The notes beneath the pieces are model-generated. The model did no database searches. It saw nothing but the letters and a program-made list of their open reading frames with translations, and was not told the DNA's origin. Source: an uncultured Clostridia bacterium (GTDB lineage Bacteria > Bacillota > Clostridia > Oscillospirales > Ruminococcaceae). From it: a DNA stretch of 38,730 nt. This document shows, in pieces, positions 24,429 through 32,124 of the stretch. Within the stretch, counting starts at the first letter, position 1. The number at the start of each line of letters is the position of its first letter. The DNA lies in NCBI GenBank assembly GCA_947629275.1, contig CANRDG010000001.1, positions 1 through 38,730 on the forward strand. The letters are read 5' to 3'. The position numbers and the translations under genes are program-made.

Positions 24429-26009
24429 TCACGCTCCTATATATGTCGCAGGGTCAATGTCATACGGTATGCGCCAGCCGTTTGAGGCTATGCGGTCAAT
24501 AAGCTTTTTTGCTGTATCAAACTGCCAGTTACCAACGTGCTTAAAGCCTCGCGATTCCAAAAAGCGTATCTGCTTGGGTGTAGTCATACCCATAGATCTG
24601 CGGTTGGCGAGCCTGTCAAGTATAAGCTGCGCCTTGCCTGCCGTTTCTATCTCGTCGGGGTATATGCCATACTTTTCGAGAGCAGCTTTCTGTTTTTCAG
24701 ATGCAGGCGACATCTCCCAGCCGAATGCAGGCTGATATGATGACAGATCTTCCGCTTGTATGCTCATCTCGTATTGCAGAGGATCTACCAGTTTTCTCTT
24801 TCGCATACGCATTTCAGCGAGCATATTGGCAAGTGCTTCTTCGCGCTTAGCCACAACGTCTTCGCTGGCTTTTTCTTCTGCTTCTGTAATGTCTACTGGT
24901 TCGGAAGTCTCGGAAAGGTTTTCGGTCATTTGTGCCGCTACCTCTGCGCTCTCACAAATAAGAGATGCAGGGCGGCAAAGCTCATGGCGTTCGGTATGCC
25001 ATAAAAAATCAAGTAATAGCAAGTGGTCTTTGCCCTCGCAGAGCCTTGTGCCGCGCCCTACCATTTGGCAGTACAGGCTTCTGACCTTAGTCGGGCGCAG
25101 AACTATAATACAGTCTACCGAGGGGCAGTCCCAGCCCTCTGTCAGCAGCATAGAGTTGCACAGCACATTATATTTGCCGCTTTCAAAGTCAGAGATCACC
25201 TGCGCCCTGTCGTCGCTGTTACCGTTGACTTCGGCAGCTTTAAAGCCTTTTGAATTGAGTATCTCTTTGAATTTTTGTGATGTCTTTATCAGCGGCAGGA
25301 ATACAACAGTTTTACGGTCTTTACAGTAATTCAGCATCTCGTCGGCGATCTGATACAGATACGGATCGAGAGCATTGTCAATGTCGCTTGCACGAAAATC
25401 GCCTGCCTGCACGCTTACGCCCGAAAGGTCAAGCTTTAGCGGAATAGTCTGCGCTTTTATCGGCGACAAATAGCCCTCTTTGATTGCTTTCGGCAGGGTA
25501 TATTCATAGGCAAGACTGTCAAATATCTGCCCGAGATTTCTCATGTCGCCCCTGTCGGGCGTGGCTGTTACACCTAGTATTTTAGCGTTAGAAAAATGCT
25601 CTGTAACTTTTTGATAGCTGTCCGAAATAGCATGGTGCGCCTCATCTATAATTATTGTATCAAAGTAGTTTCTTGAAAATTGTGCAAGCCGCTTGTCGCG
25701 CATCAGCGACTGCACCGAGCCGACAACGATCCTGTACCAGCTGCCTTGGCAGCTTTCTTCAGCTTTTTCTACAGCGCAGCCCAGCCCTGTAGCCTGCATT
25801 ATCTTGTCGGCAGCCTGTGTAAGCAGCTCGCCTCGGTGAGCAAGTATAAGCACTCGCTCACCGTTTCTGACTAGGTCTTCGGAAAGCTTAGCAAAAACTA
25901 TCGTCTTGCCGCAGCCGGTCGGCAGCACAAGCAGCGTTCTCTTGTGTCCGCTTTCCCACTCGCGCATGATAGCCTCTTTCGCCTCGCTTTGATATGTACG
26001 CAGTTCCAT
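24429..26009 (-). CDS. DEAH-box superfamily 2 helicase
   Basis: A 526-residue SF2 helicase. Motifs: LRTYQSEA (Q-motif-like, residue 3), LPTGCGKT (Walker A, about 29-36), IIIDEAHHAI (motif II, about 119-128), GVTATPDRGD (motif III), TEGWDCPSVDCIIVLRPT (motif V) and QMVGRGTRLCEGK (motif VI, about 312-324). The C-terminal 130 residues (SEKQKAALEKYGI... TPKQIRFLESRGF) form a helical tail seen in phage members. It is thought to unwind branched or recombination intermediates. The stop lies four bases before the primase start, so the two are co-translated. GGAAGG precedes the ATG. Confidence 0.93.
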   Translation of the reverse strand: MELRTYQSEAKEAIMREWESGHKRTLLVLPTGCGKTIVFAKLSEDLVRNGERVLILAHRGELLTQAADKIMQATGLGCAVEKAEESCQGSWYRIVVGSVQSLMRDKRLAQFSRNYFDTIIIDEAHHAISDSYQKVTEHFSNAKILGVTATPDRGDMRNLGQIFDSLAYEYTLPKAIKEGYLSPIKAQTIPLKLDLSGVSVQAGDFRASDIDNALDPYLYQIADEMLNYCKDRKTVVFLPLIKTSQKFKEILNSKGFKAAEVNGNSDDRAQVISDFESGKYNVLCNSMLLTEGWDCPSVDCIIVLRPTKVRSLYCQMVGRGTRLCEGKDHLLLLDFLWHTERHELCRPASLICESAEVAAQMTENLSETSEPVDITEAEEKASEDVVAKREEALANMLAEMRMRKRKLVDPLQYEMSIQAEDLSSYQPAFGWEMSPASEKQKAALEKYGIYPDEIETAGKAQLILDRLANRRSMGMTTPKQIRFLESRGFKHVGNWQFDTAKKLIDRIASNGWRIPYDIDPATYIGA

Positions 26010-26011
26010 AC

Positions 26012-26476
26012 TTAAAACCTTCCTGCTGTCCAGCCTGATGCCGCAGGCGCGTTTGCTTCGTCATAGTCGTAAAAACGCTTTATGCGATTGGCCTTCCCCT
26101 CTGTGCCGTCTTTCTTGATATACGTTTCTACGACCACCTTGCACTTGCCTTTCTTGCCGATAATGTTCCAGTTCATTTTCAGCGGCTCACCGTGCTTTTT
26201 CATGCCGAGAGATAAAAACAATTGCGACAGCTTCCATTCAAAGTTTGAAAGCAGGAAAAATCCCTCTTCTATACTTACAGTGCCCTCGCTGCCCGTCACC
26301 TCAAAAGTGACCATAGCCCTGTTACAAGGCGGCACTTTTTCTGATCCGTTGTAACGTGTTCTTACAACTTTTTTGACTGTGTATTCATAGTCGCCGTCGG
26401 GCAGCAGCACAAACTCGCCGCCCTCATTTTTTATCTGATCTTCCCAGCCATAGGCTACAACATTTTCCGTGTTCAT
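26012..26476 (-). CDS. DUF669-like protein, possible single-strand DNA binding
   Basis: A 154-residue protein starting MNTENVVAYGWEDQIKNEGG with AAGGAG nine bases upstream. It has LPDGDYEYTVKKVVRTRYNG, ...MVTFEVTGSEGTVSIEEGFFL..., FEWKLSQLFLSLGMKKHGEPLKMNWNIIGKKGKCKVVVETYI and a Gly-rich end (ASGWTAGRF). The pattern fits DUF669, a family always next to phage AAA recombination ATPases and suspected to act like an SSB because of its OB-like strands and tail. It sits directly after the Sak4-like ATPase and before the helicase, which supports a recombination or replication accessory role. Confidence 0.78.
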   Translation of the reverse strand: MNTENVVAYGWEDQIKNEGGEFVLLPDGDYEYTVKKVVRTRYNGSEKVPPCNRAMVTFEVTGSEGTVSIEEGFFLLSNFEWKLSQLFLSLGMKKHGEPLKMNWNIIGKKGKCKVVVETYIKKDGTEGKANRIKRFYDYDEANAPAASGWTAGRF

Positions 26477-26491
26477 TGTTCATTACTCCTT

Positions 26492-27586
26492 TCAATCAAA
26501 TGGATTTTCTTGGTTTTCTTTTATCATTTTGTAAACATCGTTCCAGCAGGCTATAAGCACGCCGCTTATAAAGCGCTCGTCATATCTGCTTACGGGCATA
26601 TCCTGTGGGTAGTAGCCTTTAAGGCTGACCGCAAGTCTGATGTCCTCTTCGCTTACCCTGTACTCCTGCATAAGGTCTTTCAGCGGTTTCGGCAGTTCTT
26701 CGGGAATATTCAGCGGCGTAACGTCTTCAAAGTCTGACAGATCACCGACTACATTTACATCGGTCTGTACCGGTGCAGGCGCAGGCTGCTCTACAGCACG
26801 CTCAATAACACGTTCGGGCGCTTTCGTCTCGGTCGGTGTATCTTCAAAAAGATGTGCTATGTACTTGTATTCAAGCGGCAGCTCATCAGGCAGCCCGAAG
26901 CGGTTCTTTGCATCCCAACAAGCACGCCGTGTCGTATACATAACTCTTTTGCACTCGTTATTATTTGCCTTTAACTTTTTGCCGTCCTTGTCCAAAGCGA
27001 TCACTTCTGTCTTAAAATTCAAAAACAGAACTATATCCGCCCATTCTTTGACGATCGGTGCGATCTTGTTAGTGGTCTTGTCGCCGAGCTTCAGTTCCCA
27101 GCGGTCATATCCTGCGCCCATTTCTTCGGGTTGGTCAAATTTCTTGACTTTCGCGTGTGCTATAAGTACCACATTTATGCCGCTATCCACGACCTCTTGC
27201 AGAAGGTCAAGAAACTTGTCGAATTTTTCCTTTTCGTACTGCCAACCATTCCCGTAACCAAATTCCTCTATACCTGTTTTTTTGTACTTAGCGCACAGTT
27301 CGGCTATGCACATTCTCTCTGCCCAGTCAATTGTGTCTATGACAAGAGTTTTGCAGCGTTTCAGTTGCCTTTCCTGCTCGATATTTTCACAAAGCAAAGT
27401 CCAGCTGGTGGGTGTTGGCAGTCTGTCCACGTCAAGGGCTGATGTGCCGCCCTCAACGTCTATAAATATCGGGTCGGGAAATTGTGCCGCAAATGTTGAC
27501 TTGCCTATGCCCTCTACGCCATATATGACGACTTTCTTTGCCTTTTTCTGCTTGCCTCTTACAAGCCCTGCTGTGTTTGTTATCAT
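26492..27586 (-). CDS. Sak4-like AAA ATPase (phage nucleotide-binding protein)
   Basis: A 364-residue protein starting MITNTAGLVRGKQKKAKKVV; ATG at 27586 has GGAAGG nine bases ahead and overlaps the previous stop. Walker A is GVEGIGKST (23-31), then FIDVEGGTSALDVDRLP, KTLVIDTIDWAERM (Walker B) and VVLIAHAKVKKF. This is the AAA_24/Sak4 layout: single-strand annealing or RecA-like ATPases of phage recombination. The C terminus beyond about 255 is a Pro/Glu linker and a helical tail. Its neighbours (SbcC-like ATPase, DUF669 protein) form a recognisable recombination cassette. Confidence 0.88.
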   Translation of the reverse strand: MITNTAGLVRGKQKKAKKVVIYGVEGIGKSTFAAQFPDPIFIDVEGGTSALDVDRLPTPTSWTLLCENIEQERQLKRCKTLVIDTIDWAERMCIAELCAKYKKTGIEEFGYGNGWQYEKEKFDKFLDLLQEVVDSGINVVLIAHAKVKKFDQPEEMGAGYDRWELKLGDKTTNKIAPIVKEWADIVLFLNFKTEVIALDKDGKKLKANNNECKRVMYTTRRACWDAKNRFGLPDELPLEYKYIAHLFEDTPTETKAPERVIERAVEQPAPAPVQTDVNVVGDLSDFEDVTPLNIPEELPKPLKDLMQEYRVSEEDIRLAVSLKGYYPQDMPVSRYDERFISGVLIACWNDVYKMIKENQENPFD

Positions 27587-28854
27587 CAGAATGTACCTTC
27601 CTTCCATGTTTTTTGAGTTTCTGTATTAGCGCCGTTGACGTATGATGTGCCGTCCTCGATAATGATACTGCACTCGTCGCCGGTCGATACCCTTGTGGCT
27701 ATAGCCTGTAAGCCCTCGCCGCTCAGCCACTCGCCGAAGCTTTGCAGCGTATCGGTGTCCAGCTGCTCAAGCTTGTCCAGCAATACAAAGCCACACTCGG
27801 GGTTAAGCTTACGCACGATAGATGTCGCCACAATAAGCTGCTCTGATCCGCTCATGCAGTCCCACTTCTGCCCCTTGTATACAAGCTCTCCCTCTTCGAC
27901 GGTCAGTCCCTCTAGAGGCATATTCGCGTTGTCGAGCAGCCTGCGCTTTGCAGCCCTTGTGCCCTCAATGTCGGCAGTAAGTTCGTCGTACTGCTTGCTG
28001 TATTTTTCGGCATCGATTTCTGCCTTTTCTCTTTCGAGGTTGGCATATATCTTTTTGTTTGTTTCCTCAATGTCTGCAAGGCTCTTTTCTATCTCGGCGG
28101 TGCTCTCATCTTTAAGAGCAGCCACCGTTTTGTTGGCGGTCACATACTCGTTTTCAAGGCGAGAGATCTCCTGCTTCAGCTTCAGCATCTCGGTCTGTGC
28201 CTGCTTTAACCGCTGTTCTGTCTCCTGTTTCTGATCCCTCAGCCGTTGGTTCTCGCCGTTCTTGGCAAGTATCTGCTGCTGTCTAAGTATGAGTTCTGAT
28301 GCCGATATAGGCTCTAGCGGCATACCTGCGTACACCGGCATTTCTTTGGCGTATTTTTTCTTTTGGTCTGCAATTCTGCCGACCACCGTGCGCTGGTCGT
28401 ATAAACTCTTTTCTTCGACTTCAAGCTGATACAACTTATCTCCAACGCCTATTATTTTCAGCAGCGTTTCGGCTTTTTCTTTGTTGGTCTGACCGAGAAA
28501 CTTCGGCAGGTTCAGCGCAAGCTTTTCCACGAAGCTGTTGAGCAGGTTCTGACCGCCCTTGTTGCCGCTCGGGTCTATGACCTTTAAGCTGCTGTTCTTG
28601 CCCGACCGCTCAACGACTATGCCGTTATCGAGGGTCAGCCGCATATACGGCTCTGCGTAAGCGCCGTCGCGCTTGGGGTTGGAAGGCTTAAAGTTATCGC
28701 CGCCCAGCGCCCAGCTTATTGCATCCAGCACCGATGACTTGCCCTGTGAGTTCTTGCCGCCTATCACTGTCAGTCCGTTCTTTGCCGGCGTGAGCTGCAC
28801 CGCCTTAATGCGCTTGACGTTCTCAATTTCAAGCGTGGTGATTTTTGTTGACAT
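27586..28854 (-). CDS. SbcC/RecF-like AAA ATPase
   Basis: A 422-residue SMC-type ATPase. The N-terminal lobe has TLEIENVKRIKAVQL and GGKNSQGKSSVLDAISWALGG (Walker A, 32-41); the middle (about 195-300) is a coiled coil rich in Gln/Lys/Glu; the C-terminal lobe has MSGSEQLIVATSIV (signature, about 333) and CGFVLLDKLEQLD (Walker B-like, with Lys where many relatives have Glu-Asp). Unlike SbcC (about 1000 residues) the coil is short and lacks a zinc hook. Phage relatives accompany Sak4-like annealases and probably help process DNA ends. AAAGGAG lies nine bases ahead of ATG. Confidence 0.88.
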   Translation of the reverse strand: MSTKITTLEIENVKRIKAVQLTPAKNGLTVIGGKNSQGKSSVLDAISWALGGDNFKPSNPKRDGAYAEPYMRLTLDNGIVVERSGKNSSLKVIDPSGNKGGQNLLNSFVEKLALNLPKFLGQTNKEKAETLLKIIGVGDKLYQLEVEEKSLYDQRTVVGRIADQKKKYAKEMPVYAGMPLEPISASELILRQQQILAKNGENQRLRDQKQETEQRLKQAQTEMLKLKQEISRLENEYVTANKTVAALKDESTAEIEKSLADIEETNKKIYANLEREKAEIDAEKYSKQYDELTADIEGTRAAKRRLLDNANMPLEGLTVEEGELVYKGQKWDCMSGSEQLIVATSIVRKLNPECGFVLLDKLEQLDTDTLQSFGEWLSGEGLQAIATRVSTGDECSIIIEDGTSYVNGANTETQKTWKEGTF

Positions 28855-28894
28855 TTTTACATTCTCCTTTACAAATTAGTTTTTAGTATCTTTT

Positions 28895-29143
28895 TTATTT
28901 GTTCTCACCACTTTCATTTATTTCACCTCCTGCCATGTCGGCAATACTGCTTATATTCAGCCGATTGTTTGTCCTGCATATCGGGTATACGCGTGAGCAC
29001 TTAGTACAATCAAGACTTACCACCCAGCCCCAGTTAGGAGAGAACTTGCCGTACTGCTCCGCCTCTTCACTCATGCCGTCAAATCCTACAGAAAGTTCAA
29101 GCTCTGCTCCACATTCAGGGCATTTTAAATGTTTTATTCTCAT
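28895..29143 (-). CDS. Small zinc-ribbon protein
   Basis: An 82-residue protein starting MRIKHLKCPECGAELELSVG with AAAAGGAGTGAAAA ahead. CPEC (8-11) and CTKC (46-49) form one zinc ribbon and a further Cys lies in YPICR. The C terminus (IADMAGGEINESGENK) looks flexible. Such ribbons are frequent in phage early regions and usually bind nucleic acid or partner proteins, but no specific role can be given. Its ATG overlaps the stop of a 33-residue frame, so it is part of a run of tiny coupled genes. Confidence 0.75.
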   Translation of the reverse strand: MRIKHLKCPECGAELELSVGFDGMSEEAEQYGKFSPNWGWVVSLDCTKCSRVYPICRTNNRLNISSIADMAGGEINESGENK

Positions 29144-29241
29144 TTTTTCACTCCTTTTCGATATGATTTTATATACGCAGAGACTGCTGTTTGTATGTTT
29201 TCCGTTGCGATCTTTAATGCACGCTTTTCAACGGTGTCCAT
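29140..29241 (-). CDS. Tiny 33-residue phage protein
   Basis: Reads MDTVEKRALKIATENIQTAV followed by SAYIKSYRKGVKK. The ATG shares a base with the stop of the preceding Cys-rich frame (TAATG) and its own stop overlaps the ATG of the zinc-ribbon gene. GAGGAAGTGGAG directly upstream is a strong ribosome site. It looks like a single amphipathic helix with a basic tail. Overlap at both ends and the ribosome site argue for translation; function unknown. Confidence 0.6.
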   Translation of the reverse strand: MDTVEKRALKIATENIQTAVSAYIKSYRKGVKK

Positions 29242-29420
29242 TACTCCACTTCCTCTTCAAGATATTTTCTAACCGCATCTGCGCAATCCTCGTTTTGCTG
29301 ATTTTTGCAAGTGTCTCTCAGATAACAATAATCACAAGAGAAAGGCGGTATCAGATTGCCGGCGATTTCAGCCGCCATTTCCTCAATAGTGGCATCTTTT
29401 AGCTTTTCAAAACGTGTTAT
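29241..29420 (-). CDS. Small Cys-rich phage protein, apparent ATA start
   Basis: From ATG at 29378 the frame gives 45 residues (MAAEIAGNLIPPFSCDYCYL, then RDTCKNQQNEDCADAVRKYLEEEVE) with CxxC, C and C spaced like a small metal site. The frame stays open upstream to ATA at 29420, giving ITRFEKLKDATIEEMAAEIA. Related small phage proteins, as I recall them, begin MTxFExIKxMSIEEMA, so the ATA sits where ATG is expected. AGAGGTG lies seven bases ahead of it, whereas the internal ATG has no correctly spaced site. I give the longer frame. Either ATA initiates weakly, or the start is lost and the gene is silent. Confidence 0.5.
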   Translation of the reverse strand: MTRFEKLKDATIEEMAAEIAGNLIPPFSCDYCYLRDTCKNQQNEDCADAVRKYLEEEVE

Positions 29421-29676
29421 TTCTTGTCACCTCTTTCAGCATTTCGGGGTCGTCGTAAATGTTACCGATTACTTCTAATCTAAAATTTGAATAAATAAAA
29501 TATTGGTGCTTTTTGAGTTTCTTACTCGTCCGCATGAACGCGAGTATATCAGTATTGAAGTAAATCACGCCAACATCAAACTCATTTGGAAAAACATCGT
29601 TATTAAAATGCTTGACGATATCACCTTCAAATATTTTTTTGTCATTGATATCGTTGATTCCTATATACTGCCCCAC
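29407..29676 (-). CDS. YopX-family protein lacking its N-terminal half (likely pseudogene)
   Basis: Reads VGQYIGINDINDKKIFEGDI then VKHFNNDVFPNEFDVGVIYFNTD...LEVIGNIYDDPEML, the C-terminal YopX signature (TVGQYxGxxDxxGxxIxEGDI ... VIGNIYxxPEL). Full-length relatives are about 120-140 residues with MxREIKFRAW at the start; that part is missing. The frame upstream of the apparent GTG start has PET, the expected preceding residues, then a stop, and beyond that is methyltransferase-coding sequence. No ribosome site precedes the GTG. It is best seen as the 3' fragment left by a deletion. Confidence 0.75.
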   Translation of the reverse strand: MGQYIGINDINDKKIFEGDIVKHFNNDVFPNEFDVGVIYFNTDILAFMRTSKKLKKHQYFIYSNFRLEVIGNIYDDPEMLKEVTRNNTF

Positions 29677-29685
29677 TGTTTCGGG

Positions 29686-29862
29686 TCAACGTCCCAGACG
29701 TTCTCGCAGTAATGCTTTTGTGGTCGGGTGGTTTGCCTTGTGCATTGCTATTGCATCAGGGTCATGGTTGATAGCTATATCAACGCTTCTGCCCGTTGCC
29801 ATAGATATGCCCGTGGAAGCTCCACCGCCGCCTGCAAAGTTATCAACTATTAGTTCTTTTAT
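29686..29862 (-). pseudogene. DNA cytosine methyltransferase remnant (N-terminal part only)
   Basis: From 29862 the minus strand encodes KELIVDNFAGGGGASTGISM and ATGRSVDIAINHDPDAIAMHKANHPTTK, the SAM-binding motif I region of phage C5-cytosine methyltransferases. The first codon is ATA, not ATG, though GGGGGAG lies six bases ahead. After TTK one extra base (near 29715) shifts the frame to a stop at 29686; in the other frame the sequence continues HYCENVWDVDPKQW, again methyltransferase-like. The catalytic PC motif and the rest are absent. The remnant runs directly into the truncated YopX gene. Confidence 0.82.
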
Positions 29863-29875
29863 TTTTTACTCCCCC

Positions 29876-30706
29876 TTATTCAAATAAACTTATCTGCGCC
29901 CAGTGTTCTTTTTCTTTGAGAATATTCCAATAAAAACGATTGCTACTATCTATAACACCTGAATCTTCTAAAGCAAAACGCTTGTCAAAGTCGTGTACAG
30001 AGTGTCCGTCAGGTTTGAAATGTACAGGGCTGTCGCTATCCCATTTCAAAAGCAATTGCCATAAGTCGGGGTAGTTCTTGCGCAATAACCGTAATTGCTG
30101 AATCCCCTGATTGTGGCAAAACCAGCAACCGCCCCGTGTAGCTGTGGTGTATATAGGAGATAACAGGTCGTTTTCCTCACACCATTTTCGGCAGTCGGCT
30201 TCTGTCCAGTTTGCAAGAACTAAAGGACTAATTTTACAATCGTTCAAACTATGAAAGCGATTAGGCTCATCGGCAGCTATTCCGATATAATCATAACGCT
30301 CTTTACCGTCTGTGCATTTAATACTATTTATAGCATTAAGCTTTAATTTGTTACACCAATTGCCTTTTATCAACGGAAAGCCTTTAACTTTTCCAACATA
30401 TTTGCCTTTTATGCGTTTACTGAAAAAGCATTTCTCATAAGTCATTTTGTCGCTTGTATAACCGTCAACTTTTGTAGCAACAATGTGTTCTACATTTATG
30501 CCCCAACGTTCCTTGATAATGCGATCCGCCTTAGCCTTAAACTCTTGCATAGGCGGCAGATCTGCCGATATAGTATCTGTCGCCCATACTTCCGCATGGA
30601 CTATTCTGTCAAGCGGCAGACCCAGCTTTTCTATCGCGCCTAAGCAAGCAAGGCTGTCCTTGCCGTAAGAAAGGCTGAGTATGTACTCTTTATTCTGATT
30701 TCTCAT
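29876..30706 (-). CDS. PP-loop PAPS reductase-like protein
   Basis: A 276-residue protein of the phosphoadenosine phosphosulfate reductase/sulfurtransferase fold. The PP-loop is SYGKDS (13-18) and the family core continues AIEKLGLPLDRIVHAEVW and FPLIKGNWCNKLKLNAIN, then IGIAADEPNRF, SPLVLANWTEADCRKWCEENDLLSPIY and GGCWFCHNQG (a CxxC pair that could hold an Fe-S cluster or zinc). Phage members sit near DNA methyltransferases and are suspected to act in nucleic-acid or nucleotide sulfur chemistry, or adenylation, but none of this is shown here. It overlaps the methyltransferase gene by 17 bases. Confidence 0.85.
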   Translation of the reverse strand: MRNQNKEYILSLSYGKDSLACLGAIEKLGLPLDRIVHAEVWATDTISADLPPMQEFKAKADRIIKERWGINVEHIVATKVDGYTSDKMTYEKCFFSKRIKGKYVGKVKGFPLIKGNWCNKLKLNAINSIKCTDGKERYDYIGIAADEPNRFHSLNDCKISPLVLANWTEADCRKWCEENDLLSPIYTTATRGGCWFCHNQGIQQLRLLRKNYPDLWQLLLKWDSDSPVHFKPDGHSVHDFDKRFALEDSGVIDSSNRFYWNILKEKEHWAQISLFE

Positions 30707-31196
30707 TTTTATGATTTTTGGGTTTCATAAACACCATCCAATGCGTATTCATCTGCTTGCCTGTTCGCTGCCCAAGCAGCGGAGTATAAGGCGACAGCGG
30801 CAGTATATCTTTAAGCGGAATTTGGATTTCACTCCATTTGAAAATAAGTATTCCGTCGTCGTCTAGCACTCGAAAACATTCCATAAAGCCTTTCTGTATC
30901 ATGGTCTGCCAATCTCCCTCAAGACGACCGTATTTAAGTTTCAGCCAACTGTTTTCACCGCATTTCGTGAGGTGTGGTGGATCGAATATGACCAGTTTAA
31001 ATGACTTATCATCAAACGGCAGAGCCGTAAAATCGCATATGGTGTCGGGTGATATCTCGATGTATCTGTTTGGGTAAAACTCATGTCGAGGCACTTGCCG
31101 TATGTCGCAGAACTCGACATCAGAATTGTTTTTATCAAAATAAAACATTTTCGCACCACAGCATACGTCAAGCACACGTTTGTTAGGCTTTTTCAT
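30690..31196 (-). CDS. SAM-dependent methyltransferase
   Basis: A 168-residue class I methyltransferase starting MKKPNKRVLDVCCGAKMFYF; AGAGGTAAAA precedes ATG. Motif I is VLDVCCGA (8-15), an acidic residue follows in EFCDIR (28-33) and DPPH (72-75) replaces the catalytic (D/N)PP(Y/F/W) of amino-methyltransferases. The C-terminal strand is GILIFKWSEIQIPLKDIL and NTHWMVFMKP. It is short for a DNA N6-adenine enzyme and has no obvious target-recognition domain, so the substrate (DNA, RNA or small molecule) is open. It is adjacent to the PP-loop gene and likely works with it. Confidence 0.82.
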   Translation of the reverse strand: MKKPNKRVLDVCCGAKMFYFDKNNSDVEFCDIRQVPRHEFYPNRYIEISPDTICDFTALPFDDKSFKLVIFDPPHLTKCGENSWLKLKYGRLEGDWQTMIQKGFMECFRVLDDDGILIFKWSEIQIPLKDILPLSPYTPLLGQRTGKQMNTHWMVFMKPKNHKNEKSE

Positions 31197-31602
31197 TTTT
31201 ACCTCTCATTTCATCTTCAAGCATATCAAGCACTTTTTCAAGCGCCGCTTTCACGATCTCTGCTATATTCGGCGGCAAAGTGTATGATTTGCTTTTCTCT
31301 TTGCCTGAACGTGCTTTATACAGCTTTACTTCTGCATTTCTATCGAGCAGTTCCCTGATCGTATCTATGACCTCTTTGAGAGCGTATTCTTCCGCCTTTT
31401 CGATAAGCATTTTACCGTCAATATTTGATATTTTATGATACGCGCTAGAATCAAGATACCGCTTAATGTCACGCATAGTCATTTCTGACGTTTTAAATCT
31501 CTCAGGACATCTGCCTATATATGCCTCTTTGTAATCTTCTATCGCTTGGCACAGTATGCCGCCGATAAGGTTTTCCACGCCCTCGTCGCATATTTTTTTC
31601 AC
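31183..31602 (-). CDS. Phage early protein of unknown function
   Basis: A 139-residue protein starting at GTG (MKKICDEGVENLIGGILCQA) with AGGAGATAGCA ahead. It appears fully helical and charged: AIEDYKEAYIGRCPERFKTSEMTMRDIKRYLDSSAYHKISNIDG, then two long helices ending in EDEMRGKNEKA. The central part (E...I.RYL.S..Y..IS.IDG..LIEK) resembles small uncharacterised proteins near early methyltransferases in Firmicute phages. It overlaps the methyltransferase start by 14 bases. I do not recognise a function. Confidence 0.7.
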   Translation of the reverse strand: MKKICDEGVENLIGGILCQAIEDYKEAYIGRCPERFKTSEMTMRDIKRYLDSSAYHKISNIDGKMLIEKAEEYALKEVIDTIRELLDRNAEVKLYKARSGKEKSKSYTLPPNIAEIVKAALEKVLDMLEDEMRGKNEKA

Positions 31603-31616
31603 TGCTATCTCCTATC

Positions 31617-31853
31617 TTATGTTTTTTCCCAGCCTTTGCCTTTGATTTCAAAAGAAATGTTGCTTACCTTTATGCGCGGTGCAGGCTCTTTCTTTGCTTT
31701 TTTCGGCGGTCTCATGACGTCAATAAACCACAGCACTAGCACCATGATCATCACGCCGACAGACCGCCCCGACAGTGTGCCGTACACTTTAAGCTCAGTA
31801 AGCGCCAGAATAACGCCGAGGAAGCACAAAGCGCTATACAGTACCTTTAACAT
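31617..31853 (-). CDS. Small membrane protein with two helices
   Basis: A 78-residue protein starting MLKVLYSALCFLGVILALTE; ATG at 31853 has AAGGAG about eight bases ahead. Two hydrophobic segments (residues about 3-20 and 29-47, VGVMIMVLVLWFIDVM) are joined by a short loop, and the basic C terminus (RPPKKAKKEPAPRIKVSNIS) should face the cytoplasm. Early-region membrane proteins of phages may alter the host envelope or exclude other phages, but nothing specific is visible. It overlaps the end of the upstream HTH-like gene by 20 bases. Confidence 0.7.
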   Translation of the reverse strand: MLKVLYSALCFLGVILALTELKVYGTLSGRSVGVMIMVLVLWFIDVMRPPKKAKKEPAPRIKVSNISFEIKGKGWEKT

Positions 31854-32124
31854 TAACGCCACTCCTTTCAAGTTCTCGCAGCTTTTTCAGCCGCCTTTCA
31901 TAGTCATCAACGTCAATTCTCCAAACCTCATACGCGACCCGTGTGTTGATAGAGTGCGGCAGAAACGCCTTTATGTTCTGGTCTGCCATTACCCTTTTGA
32001 CCTCGTTCTTCATACGCTGCGCGACCGTTTCACCCACACCGAATAGTTCCTTGATCTCGCTCGTTCCAAGCTCCGGCTGCGAATAGTACAGCCGCAGAGC
32101 CGTTTCAATGTCAGGGTTTTTCAT
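31834..32124 (-). CDS. Phage HTH-like protein
   Basis: A 96-residue protein starting MKNPDIETALRLYYSQPELG with GGGGGAATGATTAA ahead of ATG. Residues about 17-45 (PELGTSEIKELFGVGETVAQRMKNEVKRVM) form a helix-turn-helix with the recognition helix near GETVAQRMK. The following FLPHSINTRVAYEVWRIDVDDYERRLKKL block is shared by small phage early proteins I have seen annotated only as hypothetical. It may be a DNA-binding regulator of early genes. Translation is coupled to the neighbouring 48-residue frame by direct abutment. Confidence 0.72.
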   Translation of the reverse strand: MKNPDIETALRLYYSQPELGTSEIKELFGVGETVAQRMKNEVKRVMADQNIKAFLPHSINTRVAYEVWRIDVDDYERRLKKLRELERSGVNVKGTV

